This document shows positions 10,587-22,000 of a stretch of DNA of 64,000 bases, in pieces. Numbering within the stretch: the stretch's first letter is position 1; every line of letters begins with the position of its first letter. The notes under the pieces are model-generated. The model saw only the letters and a program-made list of their open reading frames with translations. It did not search any database and had not been told where the DNA came from. Source of the DNA: Blastomyces gilchristii SLH14081. Taxonomy: Eukaryota; Ascomycota; Eurotiomycetes; Onygenales; Ajellomycetaceae. The position numbers were made by a program, and so were the translations under genes. Location of the stretch: assembly GCF_000003855.2 (NCBI RefSeq), contig NW_003101675.1, forward strand, positions 197,618-261,617, written 5' to 3'.

Positions 10587-11352
10587 TCATGCTGTTGTCG
10601 ATTCAGCCGACTCCTTTTGAGCTTCAACGTTGGGGATAGACGCGGCGGTTCCAGATAGGTCGGTAGAACGAGCTTTCGGATTCTTCGTATAATAGTTTGA
10701 GATGGCGGATTTAATTGCATCTTCAGCAAGCATGGAGCAATGAACTGCATTGGAAACAGAATATTAGCTCACTGGATCAGGTCCAACGTGGATAAAACAT
10801 TCGTAACTTACGCTTTACGGGTGGCAAACATAGCTCCTTTGCAATCTCAGTATTCCGGATCTTTCCAGCTTCCTCCAACGTCATCCCCCTCACCAACTCG
10901 GTCAGGTAACTGGAGCTGGCGATGGCGCTGCCGCATCCAAATGTCTTAAATTTAACATCACTGATGGTATTGCTGCCCTTGTCGACACGAATCTGCAACT
11001 TCATGACATCTCCACAAGCTGGTGCACCAACAAGCCCCGTACCGACATCCACATCTGCCTTTGGCATCGAGCCTACATTCCGGGGATTGCTATAATGATC
11101 TAGCAGTGCACAAAAAGGTCAGCATGATGATCATGAAATTAGGCTCCAAATATAAAAGAGCCAACTATAAAGTACAACAAAGAATGAAAGATGATCAAAC
11201 ATATCTTTTTCATGATAGCCTCGGGCGGATGGGACGGCAATTCGGGCGAGATTATGACTATTTAGGCTGGAAACTGACGGACGGCCGGCGGCCTGTGGCA
11301 GGGTTGACAGAGCGGACGTCCGCGGGACAAGAGTGAGCAATCGTCTGAACAT
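10587..11352 (-). CDS. ISU1: Iron-sulfur cluster assembly scaffold protein, mitochondrial (IscU family)
   Basis: Three exons on the minus strand: 11352-11205, 11105-10812 and 10744-10587, totalling 600 nt (199 aa). Residues 1-45 form an arginine- and serine-rich mitochondrial presequence starting MFRRLLTLVP. The mature part shows the scaffold hallmarks: HYSNPRNVGS, the first ligand Cys in GAPACGDVMKLQI, the second in FKTFGCGSAIASSSY, and the third in LHCSMLAEDAI, with the LPPVK motif that the Hsp70 Ssq1 recognises just before it. The protein holds nascent Fe-S clusters in the mitochondrial matrix. Intron 2 is a normal GTAAGT..CAG intron of 67 nt. Intron 1 does not fit GT-AG: an AT..AC intron (11204-11106) restores HEKVLDHYSNPRN, the family consensus. 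The start codon was chosen at the presequence because upstream in-frame residues do not resemble the family. Confidence 0.93.
11106..11204 (-). other. AT-AC intron in ISU1
   Basis: The 99-nt intron begins ATATGTTT and ends TTTTTGTGCAC in the coding strand. It splits codon G|TG (Val) and is followed by CTA GAT CAT (Leu-Asp-His). A GCTGAC branch-point-like motif lies about 15 nt before the AC. No GT-AG pair nearby keeps the frame and the conserved residues. Confidence 0.75.
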
Positions 11353-11874
11353 CGTGATTGAAATATGTAGATAGAAAATCCGACAAGTACGTGGCCTCGA
11401 TGTCGCGGGTTTTATGAAGTCGGGTATTGAAGCTCGTAGAATCTGCAAGTATTTCAGTTCGTGTCGAAGGCGGGACAAGGGAAGATGCAGAATGATGGAT
11501 TCGGCTGATTGATAAGACAAGCGGAGACTCGGCCATGGGATAACCATTACATAAGTGCTTATTAATCATGTTATAGGGGCGAATGCGGAGCAATTTCACT
11601 TCAGCTTCCAAGTTGGAACAAGCAGGGCAAGCGGATTTCTTGGAATCTTGGAAGCCAAACGCCAACATCATGATAAGAAATGACATTTTACATGAGAAGT
11701 CCAACGCCACTGAAAACGAGTTATCTCCTCGTTTTAAAAACAGCAAACACAGATAAAAGCCAGCGCGGCCGTAACAGTGATGGGAATATGACATAGTAAG
11801 AAATTTGAAGCAGGTCAAATACTTCTACGCTGTATGTAATCCGACCAAGGAGAACTCGTGATACCGGTATATAA
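11353..11874. other. Intergenic region upstream of ISU1
   Basis: ISU1 promoter and 5' leader plus the 3' UTR of the MIT-domain gene. A minus-strand frame runs through 11547-11353 in phase with ISU1, but it lacks family resemblance and is probably leader sequence. Confidence 0.5.
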
Positions 11875-14800
11875 TTACACCACAACCCATTCACTTCCTC
11901 GTTTAATAAACTTATCAATCATCAAACCTATATCATTGAGAGCGAATCGACAAACGTAAAATCCAAAAAACTCAGAGGCATGTCGAGCGCTAAGCTCAAG
12001 CCCAACAAGCGTCTGAGATGAATGCTTCAAACCAGGGTCTTCGACTTGCCGAGCAATTTGATCTGAATTTACCTGTTAACGTTCATAGACTCTCGCTGAG
12101 GCCAGAGACAGGAAGATGGGATGAACATGTCAAGGTTATCAGGCAAAGAGATTGCTTACCAAGGATCTGAGCAGCATCGAATAGCCTGGCCAGAGCACTC
12201 ATGTAGCTCGCATGAGGACCCGTACACTGTAACTGAGTTACATCTCTCTTTGGTGCACGAAAGTCAAGGCTATCCGTCATCGGTAACGAATTCATGGTAA
12301 GTGCATCTCTCCCTCCATCCTTCGGTGCAGGAGCTGGTTGGGTAGGGGCGCCCGTTCCAGAGCTCTTCGATTTTAATTTTCGCCAGGACGCTAGGTACGA
12401 CTTGCTTGAACCACTTGAAGGCTTTGCTGCGACATTGTCATAAATGGTGGAGGTATCTTCTCCGGATGATTTAAAAAGAGGCATTGATCCTTGGACACCA
12501 ACGTCATTGCCTAGCTTTTTTGACCATATATTCTGGACTTGATCGAGGACATTTTCCAATGACTGCATTTCTTCGAGTACCGCTTCAGCATCATAGCTAT
12601 CCGCCTGGGCGAGTTTCAGCAGGGCGGCCGTTAAAAGATCGCAACTTGATATTTTCTCCTCCACAGCTTTTAATTTCACATTCTGAACGCGCCACACATC
12701 CCTTGGAACAAAGAGCTTAGCTGTAAGATACCCACCACGGGGGTGGGCAATGGTCTGATACAAACACCTCATTAGCCAGAATGGCCGAAGGAGAAACGAC
12801 TGCGGGCAGGGTTCCAGAGGCAGAGGAGCATTCGACACGGATGCGTTGGGGGAACCCAGGTTTGTAAGTGAGTGAATATGGCTATCGAAAATATAGGGTC
12901 CTCCGGCATGAAAACCGTGGGCAGTAAATGCAGTAGTGGTAGGGGTGAGTGAAGACGGGAGTGAAGGACTGCTCCCTTTCCTCGCCTCTAGGTTTGCGAA
13001 ACTGGCACTGGACGGCGTGCCTGGTGTCTGTGAAACGATATCTGGTGTTGACACAGACATACCTCTAGCTTTCATTGCCCTGAGACTCGAGGAAGATATG
13101 TTCTTTCTAAGATTTTCAGGGGCTGATGAAACTTTTGCGACTATATGTGACGGGGATGGTAGAGAACCGGAGTCATCTATCTCTTGGGGCTGCAATTTAA
13201 TTGTGAGTGAGTCGGTATGAACAGATTCAATGGGCTCTGAGGCTGTGGCAATGGCATGTATAGGATTATTTGGTGTACTCGTTTTGACCTTAGAAGGTGC
13301 ATCGTGAGAACTTGGTGTTTGTACACTAGCCTGAGCCTCGGTTTTCGGGACTGATGAGGATATGTGAGGAGAGGCCGTGGAAACAGGGTCCGCCTGTGAC
13401 CCGTTCGTTTCAATGGATAGCTCCTTCGGGTTCAGGCCGTCCACTCGTCTACCATTCAAACTTGTTGGCTTAGTTGATATCACCTGGGCCGAACTTGAAA
13501 CTGAAGGTACGGATGGCATGGATGGCGGTAAGGGAGGTAACGATGGCATTGACGATGATACTGGTGGAGGTGGTAACGCAGAAATAGGGGGCGGATGGGG
13601 AGGCGATGAGGCCGTCTTTACCCTCGCATCCAATGACTGAAATTCAACACCTTCGGCAAGGGTGGAAAGTGAATTGCCAGAGGTAGTTACGTTTGATCCA
13701 ACAGAGCTTCCCCAAGTCCTACCAGAAAATCCACTTGAGTCGGACTGCCGCGGAAGAGCAGACTTTGATTGCAAGTCAAACTCAAAGTCGGCCATCATCT
13801 CCTCCAAAATGCGCTCTTCCTCCTCATCTTCTACGTCTTCATCATATCCTCCAGTAACTGCCCCAAAATTCAATAGCACATCATCGCCATTCAACATGCG
13901 TTTGTCTTTGTTTCTGGCTAACGCGGCTTCAGATTCTATCTGAGCCTCCCGGACCTTCTGTTTCGCTAACTCAACACTCCTCCTTGCATCAGATACGATA
14001 TCATCAGGGATAATGCTATCTGTCCCGCGTACTGGCTCAAATCCTTCATCATAGGCTGCTTCCACCGCGGCATCCAAAGCAGTGTCAAATTCAGCTTCAG
14101 TACCCTCGCTAGCATTGCGACCGTGTTTCGGACGGAGGTAGAGCAAGGATGATCTCGATCGGATTGAGGAACTTGATGACGCCCCAGACTCATCAATAGT
14201 GTCGAGCCAGGAGGTTGATTCGTTGCTTGCGTCATGGGAATGCTGATTCGGCAGAGGCGGAAGAGGGTTTGAGGTTTGCAACTGACTCGACGCTTGCTTG
14301 GTGAGATCCGATGGTGGGGAATACGTCATTGGTGATGAAGGCCTCCTTCCTGTCGCTGTGGGATCCCACCGTGCTTGTTTCAATCTTTCACTGGAACCAT
14401 TCGGTTTTATATGAGGGTCTTTTCTAAAGGACTTAGACTGTGAACGCTCATGTGACGGTCCAGGATTTGAGACTGAATTTGCAAGTCTAACATCGTCATC
14501 AAATACAGATGGTAGTAGGGACTGGCGTCTTGGAGGTATTTGTGAGGGGGCCAAGCTGCGCTGCTCTCGGGGGCTGCCGAAATAGGGGCTGTCATTGGTG
14601 ACGAAGCTTGGTCCTGCCGGCATGGATGTATCATGATACTCTATCCCAGCCGTTGGATACGATGGGAAAACAACGTCAGACGGCGATTCCGCGCCTTGTG
14701 GGGGGTCAGGTAAAGCCTTCCCATCGGCGCGCTGAGATGATAGACCAAGCCTTTGGAGCTCGGCTATCCGACTCGTATACGTATTCCGCTAGGTGGCCCT

Positions 14801-15115
14801 TATGTTAGTAATTGAACCCATGAATAGACCCTTAGACAAACACAAAAGACAACCACAATAACAATTAATATAAAATGGACATAGAGGGGCCCCACGTACA
14901 ATCTCCTCTAACTTCTGTTTCTCATCATGACCGCCGCTGTGATGCATCACATGCTGCAGGAGCTGGCAAGCATCATTGTAAGCATCGATGGCTCCCTCGT
15001 AGTTCGTAGCATTATCGAGGAGGACAGCGGCGTTGGCCTTCTGTAAAGCTTTGGAAAGCATTGTTTTTTGAGACGGTCCTCGAATTTCGCGGTCTTGTAG
15101 TGGTTCTCTGTTCAT
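11875..15115 (-). CDS. MIT-domain protein (microtubule interacting and transport), ~1010 aa
   Basis: Three exons on the minus strand: 15115-14900, 14788-12160 and 12062-11875, totalling 1011 codons with stop. Introns are GTACGT..TAG (111 nt) and GTAAGC..CAG (97 nt); the second acceptor must be TTCAG at 12064-12063, because the earlier CTCAG and AACAG options break the frame. Residues about 15-80 form a three-helix MIT domain (LSKALQKANAAVLLDNATNYEGAIDAY cut here to its core AIDAYNDACQLLQHV), which in Vps4, spastin and others binds ESCRT-III tails. The middle is long, Ser/Pro-rich and probably disordered, with an acidic patch (DEDVEDEEEERILEEMM) and a polyproline stretch around residue 470-500. 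The C-terminal ~230 residues look folded (PFWLMRCLYQTIAHPRGGY; SEFFGFYVCRFALND; DKFIKRGSEWV). Likely an endosomal or membrane-remodelling adaptor conserved in filamentous ascomycetes; no specific function recognised. Confidence 0.82.
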
Positions 15116-16092
15116 TGAGATAGGAACCCCCGATCTAGGTCAGGGCCACCACGTGGGGTACGAGAGAGGAGATAAGAGTTAAGAAGTTTGGCGCAGAGTT
15201 GAGCCCAGAAGCATTAGCCTGCAAAGCAACTTCAACCTCGTCTGAAGGAGCATAAAGACGGTCCACCTTGCGGAAAACTCCTTTTGTGCCGGGAGAGGAG
15301 GCCGGTCCTCTTCAGCGACTCTCGCTGGGGGGCGCCCTGGAGGGATTCAGAGGTAACGTGGTAGATATCCAATCGCAGGTAATCAACGGACGAGTCAATG
15401 GCAAATCACAAGCCGAGGGAAATATTTGCCGGGAAGGCTGCACGTCTGGATAGTGGTAAGCGGTGTAAGACAAGGGACACGATAGGTGGGTTTGATCGAA
15501 GCGCAGTTCGGTGACAGCTGAGAATTCTCATGGGGAACAATGGCTCGAAGGCTCATTATTTGGCAGGACGGGAAATCATTGTTGAGTGGGGGGAAAGACG
15601 GGGAAAGACGACGTCAAAGCTAGGCCTTTCAGAAAGGCTGGTAATGGCGGGCGGTGGATGGGTTGTTGCGGGCTGACGAAACTTCGATGATAGGATAGGT
15701 GATTAATGTGGTTATGATCTGGGCGATCAACAAAACTAACTAGTACTTTAGTCGCACTTTTTGCAAAAAGCCTCCCCTGAGAACGGGTATTTAAAATCCT
15801 GTACGGACGACAGCACGGAGGACTGTACATTTTAAATAGCCAGAGGCTGTTGGGGGAGGGAGGAGGTATTGAGATATTTTTCCAAACGAATGCAGTTGGA
15901 CACACCTAGTTACGCATCTCATCTCAATTCTGACAATCATGCTGGAGGCCGAACTTGGGCGGGAGAAGGGCCACCAACAATTTCTCGTCACGTTTTACAG
16001 TTATTTTGACACAGAAAAATTGAAAAAATTAACACACACACTCACACATAATACTACACTGCCAATGGGAATAAACACCGTAAAATTATCTC

Positions 16093-16148
16093 AAAAAGAA
16101 GAAAGAAGAAAGAAGAAAAGAAGAAAAGAGGACGAGGAGAGAAGGACA
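16093..16148. repeat. (GAA)/(AAAG) purine microsatellite
   Basis: Almost pure A/G tract of GAAA and GAAG units. Confidence 0.8.
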
Positions 16149-16533
16149 CGCTTATCTTCTGGTCAGCAGTCCAGGTACAATTACCCTCCTCCTAAACCAT
16201 TCTCTCGATTTACTTCATAAATGAACTTGAGTAACAATAACAAGCCATCAGTCGAGTATATTCATTGTGTCTGGTCCTGGGAAAAGGAGGTAGGTTCAAT
16301 GTGTTGTATATGGGTTTCTCTCTCGCCGTGATCATATTCTATTTGCTCACTGTGCTTAGCTACAGCTTGGACAGGTATTGCTACTAGCAGTGTCATCGGC
16401 ATATGATGATATTGTAAAACAATACTTCAACTAACTTTGCATGGCTTCTTTTGCATTTATCACATGTTGAAAAGTATAACTTGTTACACACCTGTTTTTA
16501 TTTACAATGCCGTTTAACAGCACGGGGTGGGAT

Positions 16534-16570
16534 TAAAAAAAAGAAAGAAAAAAAAAAAAAAAAAAAAAGA
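16534..16570. repeat. Poly-A tract
   Basis: About 35 nt of A with three single-G interruptions, 55 bp downstream of the complex I stop on the minus strand. Confidence 0.85.
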
Positions 16571-16624
16571 TAAAGAGGCATTGGCTCCTTCTGCTTATTC
16601 TTTGATATTCGCGAAGTATGCTAT

Positions 16625-17495
16625 TTACTTTCGGTACCACATCCGAGTAATCCTAGTGTGCCGCATCTTCTTCTGCAGCTGGAAAATACCATACATAAGG
16701 GCTTCTGAGGTTGGAGGGCCTAGAAAACATAGTTGTTAACAGGCGCTATTGTCAGCTGAAATCATAAGATATAACACTCACATCCGGGAACATAGATGTC
16801 CACTGGTACTATCCTATCACAGCCTCTTGTGACCGAGTAGCTATAATGGTAGTAGCCACCGCCATTGGCACAGCTTCCCATGCTGATAACCCACCGAGGA
16901 TCAGGCATTTGGTCATAAACCTGTCTTAATGCGGGTGCCATTTTGTTGGTCAACGTTCCGGCAACGATCATCACGTCCGATTGTCGCGGAGACGCTCTAA
17001 AAATAATACCCAGGCGGTCCTGATCGTAGCGGGGAGTCGACAAATGCATCATCTCCACGGCACAGCAGGCTAACCCGAATGTCATGGGCCACAAGGAGCT
17101 CTGTCTTGCCCAGTTTGTGACTTGGTCAAGTGTTGTCCTGTTGGTATGGCGATTAGTCCACCTCTTGAGCAAAATCAGGGAGTAGCATCTGAGTAATCCG
17201 GCAGCCATACAGCGCAAATTGCATAGCCCCAACCTTCTTTTCCTGACTGGGCAAAGGTACTTCTATTCGCGGTTTTCCCGATGGCATAAGCCGATATTCA
17301 TGTTTCTCGACTGCTGTAGAGGCATTGCGGATTGAAAGTAGGGCGCCGGGGGCTATCGACCGCTGCAAAAGCGGTAGCGGGATCGGAAAGGCAACTTCGC
17401 GCGGATGAAAATTAGCATCATATCCAGACATGTCCAGGCTTAGAGCTCTTACTATACGGTGCCACCCGCATTGGTGCCTGCCTTAAGGAAAGCAT
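16625..17495 (-). CDS. NADH:ubiquinone oxidoreductase (complex I) PSST/NDUFS7 subunit, 19.3-20 kDa
   Basis: Four exons on the minus strand: 17495-17453, 17394-17211, 17137-16782 and 16719-16625, totalling 226 codons (225 aa). Introns are GTAAGA..AAG, GTATGG..CAG and GTGAGT..TAG, all joining in phase. Residues 1 to about 55 are an arginine-rich mitochondrial presequence ([13 protein letters not shown]). The mature protein is highly conserved: [23 protein letters not shown] with the tandem Cys of cluster N2, [19 protein letters not shown] (shown as two overlapping parts of one block), [34 protein letters not shown], and VDIYVPGC followed by [15 protein letters not shown], ending MWYRK. It carries the N2 cluster that passes electrons to ubiquinone in the peripheral arm. 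It is the last recognisable host gene before the AT-rich block, about 0.6 kb away. Confidence 0.96.
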
Positions 17496-18072
17496 TGGGA
17501 AATTATTTGCCCTATGGATGAAGGTCGCGAGGGGTAGGTAGAGGTGATGCAGTTTGACCGTCGGAGGTGGGAGATTGGATGGGAAGTTTTGGAGCTGCTG
17601 TCCAAAATCTTGGAAATACACGCCATTTCATAACATACAATCAATACACACATATGCATTTGATACGTCTTGTACGGATGACGCCGTATTACATTACCGG
17701 AGTGGCGCAGAAACATTTCCATACAGTGCCAGGGCCATACAGCAAGTGGACAGTCTTTTGACAGTGCAAACCTTCATTATTGCCATCTTTCTCTATATAA
17801 ATAGTAATCTGCTGGGTGTTCTGACATTACTTTTATTACTTATCTGTGATTTTTATGATGTTGATTATCATGTCACCTCAGCAGTTGTATGAAAAGCGGT
17901 ACTAAGAAGATTGTGCTGCTCAGATTCAATTTATACAGCTAGAAAGCACAATATATAATTACACTGTACATTTACATAGATTTCTGTTTCAAACTTACTT
18001 TAAAGAATGTCTGCTGATCAGACATATTTACTAAATTAATAAAATATTTAAAAATTCATTTAACTAGTTCTT
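17496..18072. other. Transition zone between gene-rich sequence and AT-rich block
   Basis: Promoter of the complex I gene, then composition falls from about 18.9 kb onward (already AT-rich from 17.9 kb). Short open frames at 17554-17892 have no domain content. The retroelement A1 begins at 18073 after the 5-bp TTCTT. Confidence 0.6.
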
Positions 18073-18342
18073 TGTGGCGGGCTGCGCCCGATCAATCATA
18101 TAGACTATTCCATTACACTCCACAGATTCCGCTGAAAGCTCCGATCCTCGGTCGCTGATCCTCAGCTGAAAAACTCATGGAATTCCTATTCTTCCGCCCT
18201 GAAGCTTCACTGTGTACACATATAAATATCCACTCTGATTGCTGATTCTCACACTTTCTCTTTCTTTCCTTCTCTAACATTTTTCACTTTGTTATATAAG
18301 ATCTATATATTATACCAATCTATTCAGTGTAGGCCTCTTACA
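18073..18342 (+). repeat. 5' LTR of A1 (lightly mutated)
   Basis: 270 bp, TG...CA ends. It keeps several CpG and CpC steps (GCGCCCGATC, CCTCGGTCGC) that are changed to T or A in the 3' LTR. Confidence 0.92.
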
Positions 18343-19002
18343 CTTGAAAAATATTCATTGTCTTCTTATTAGAAACAATTATTCATGTATTATCTTCTCA
18401 TTAGAAATGATTATTCACTGAGATATTTAAACATGTAATAACATGTAAGAAATAGAGAAACAGTTAAACAGTTAAGTAAATACTGAGTTCTTAGATAGAA
18501 GCTTACTCATCAGTCACTCTGACTCTGTAATAAGATCTTATAAAGAGAATATCAGTAAAAGATCTGAGAGTTCTGATACTACAGATATATAAGATATTCA
18601 TATAATTACACTTCTTTCAATTTCACAGATATCTCATATTTAATAAATAATATAATCATGTCTAATAATAATATAAGAGAACTCTTAAATGTAAGTATAG
18701 AAGTAATATCACAGTAACTCTAAGTAATATTAAAATTACAACAGTAACAGATAGCTGATATATATACAACTTAACAACTTTAATATGAGAAAATTCAATA
18801 ATTAATTCAATAAGAAACTCATACAATTTCAACATTTATAGAATTAAATATAAAAGTACTGAAAGAATGCTTAGATACTCATACTCATACTGAGACTGAT
18901 CTGACTTCACTCTCTGAGAAAAACTCTATATCATCTTCTAGAGTGTGTACATCTCTATCTTAGCAGAAATCTGAGATTTCTGAACTCACTGCATACTTTG
19001 AC

Positions 19003-22000
19003 ATGAGTTCTTCAACTGTTCTGCCACTGCTGCGGCCTCTACACATCTATATCTATTATAAAGATAGAGAGATTAAGATCAGAGATTCTCTGAAATATAA
19101 GAGAAACATATTATCTGAATTTCACAGCTTTATCTGTACTCTTGAACAGAAATTCTACCTTAATCTGAGCCAGTATAATACTCATAAGATATAAGTAATA
19201 TACACTGTCAACCTTCTTGAAGACATCTCTGCAACTACTTGAGTTATTAAGAAGAGAAAGCTTGAGTGTACTGATACTGCAATAACTTGAGAAGAATTCA
19301 AGAACTTTCTACTGAATCAAATCAAAGATCACTGTAATTACAGCTTCACAGTGACACAGCAGTTCAACTCATTATATTAATAAGATAATGAGAATTCTTT
19401 CAATTTCAATACAAGATTTGAAGAATATTGAGAGAAATTAACTGATAATTTGAATTAATTAAAGACATAGCTTTATCTCATAAAGCTGACTTATAAGATG
19501 CAGATAATAATATCACAGTATCAGAGTTTATTAACTAATCACACTGAGCTTGTCAACCTGACTTTCTGAATCTATTTGAATAATTGATTCTCTGAGAAAA
19601 AGATTAATAAGACTCTTTCTAAGTAATTAATAACAGAATCTAAATAATGCTGTGATAGCTTCAGTGTAAAGAAAGTAAAGAAGAATTTCAAATATTCTGA
19701 TTCTTTACTCACTGTGAAGAAATATTAAAAAAGATTTGATAAAGATCTCTATTTTAACTGTGAAGCTGATAATTACTATATCAGTGATTATAAGAAGTTG
19801 AAGAAGAGAAGAAACTGAGAAGATATCTTCTCAAAGTTAACTTCTCTTCTGACAAATGTATTCACAGAAGATAAAGAAGAGAAAGAAATAAAGAATTAAT
19901 AATTCTTATATCTCTGAGTTTATATTACAATTATAATGAATACTCTGAATGAGAAGATACTAGTGAGATATCTACTTAACTCTGAAATGAATATTAACTT
20001 CATATTCTATTTCTTTTCTTTAATAAAGAGTTGAAAGAAGATAGATCTGTCAGACTATGTGAAATTTATCAATGAAATAAAGTGTCATTATTTTGATATA
20101 ATTTAAGTAAAGTATATAATCATAGACTCAGAAGAAATCTTTAAGAAAAGCAGTCTGCTTCTTCACATTATTAATATTATAGATGAGAATGTTATTCTAG
20201 ATCTTTCATAATTAAGAGAAAACAATTCTCTCATTAACTAAGTTACTCAGACATGACAGTATCATCTTACTGATGAAGAGACAGTGATAGAGAAATCTGA
20301 AGAGTTTCATCAGAAGAATCTTGAGAAAAAGATAGAGTCAATATACTGTGTAGCAGATAATTGAGACTTGAGAATAAATGAAGAAGTCATCATTCTTACT
20401 GCAAGATTGCAGCAGTATTCATCATTGAAAACAGATATATACAATATCTCTTTACAGATTATAAGAATATCTTTTCAGAAAGAGAAGCAGTGAAGTTTTC
20501 TGATATCAAGATATAATATAAGATTTACTTTGAAGACAGTGTAATAATACTGTACAGATCTCTTTATAACTTGTCTGTAAAGAAATTGAATGTTCTGTAC
20601 AGATATCTTGAAGAAGTGTAATTAAAGAACTGAATATACTTATTAAAGAGTCTGACAGAGATGTCTATACTCTTTATACTCAAGAAGAATAGTAGACTAC
20701 ATCTATATATAGACTACAGAGACCTTAACAAGATAACAGTTAAGAATCACTATTTATTACTATTAATTAATGAGATGATTAATCAATTATCTGAAGCAAA
20801 GATATTCTCAAAGATTAATATATAGAATATCTATCATAGAATCAGAGTTAATGAAGACAACATTTAAAAAACAGCTTTTTATATTAAGTATAATAATTTT
20901 GAATATCTTGTTTTATCTTTTGATCTTTGTAACACTTCAGTCATCTTTCAGATCTATATAAATAAGACACTGCAGAGTCTTGTTAACATCTTCTGTATAG
21001 TATACTTAGACAACATTCTAATCTTCTCAAAAACAGAGAAAGAATACAATACTCATGTTTAAGAAGTATTAAGTTGCTTAAGACAGTATCAACTTTATAT
21101 AAACACTGAAAAATACTCATTCTATATACAGAAGATTGATTTCTTAGATTATAGTATTAAGATAAACAGTATTTCAATGAATAGAAGCTGAGTCTCTGTC
21201 ATTAAGAACTAGCTGACACTGTGAACATATTATAAGATGCAGATATTTCTAAAATTTATGAATTTCTACAGATAATTCATTTATACATATTCATAGATTA
21301 CTGCCTCTCTTACAGATCTGTTAAAGAGAAGTATGAAAGACAGAAAAACAGAATCATTTATTCTTACTCAAGATATTATAGAGGCATTTATAGAATTGAA
21401 ACAAGCTTTTATAAATATTATAATACTGAATCACTTTAATCTTAACTTACTCAGTCAGTGTGAGACTGATACATCTGAGAATAAAGTCTGTGAAATCTTT
21501 TCACAGTTGATATCAGAGATCTTTCAATACTGAAAGAATCAGAGAATAATTATCTCTGAAGATACAGATAATAAAATATCTATAAAAGAAGACTTTTTCA
21601 CAGAGTCTATAAGACACTGTAAATAGAGATCAGTGACTTTCTTCTTTAAGAAGTTATTACTTATACAGAGAAGATATAATACTTATGATTAAGAGATGTT
21701 AGTAATTGTTAAATTCTTTAAGATCTGATAATATTATCTTCAGAGTAGTAAGTATTCAGTGCAAGTTCTCATTAATCATGTAAATCTGCATTACTTCTTG
21801 ATAATAAAGAGCTTGATAGAATATCAAGTCAGATGAGTAAAGCTGCTTTCAGAGTATGATTTCTATATTCAATACTGTTCAGATTGACTTAATCTCACTG
21901 ACATGCTATCTAAATAACTCAATTATAATATTATTAATATAAAGAAGAATTTTATAAAAGAATCTCTGTTATCACTACAGAAGAAGCTAACTGCAGAGAA

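Larger units (their letters stand above)
15116..16624. other. 1.5-kb intergenic region
   Basis: Promoter side of the MIT-domain gene and 3' side of the complex I gene. Open frames on either strand are short and show no domain. It contains a purine microsatellite and an A-rich tract; otherwise nothing seen. Confidence 0.5.

Noticed and set aside
12063..12159. Premature stop in the MIT-domain gene (YER-stop after CTCAG acceptor)
   Set aside because: Using the acceptor TTCAG at 12064-12063 joins in phase and continues to a conserved-looking C-terminus, so no stop is needed.
12484..13943. Plus-strand open frames opposite the MIT-domain gene
   Set aside because: Shadows of the real minus-strand coding frame, with no family resemblance.
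17554..17892. Plus-strand open frame next to the complex I gene
   Set aside because: Overlaps promoter sequence, no domain, hydrophobic end reflects AT-rich composition.
18860..19003. 5' LTR for element B1
   Set aside because: No sequence resembling the 868-bp LTR is found there; the 5' end seems deleted.
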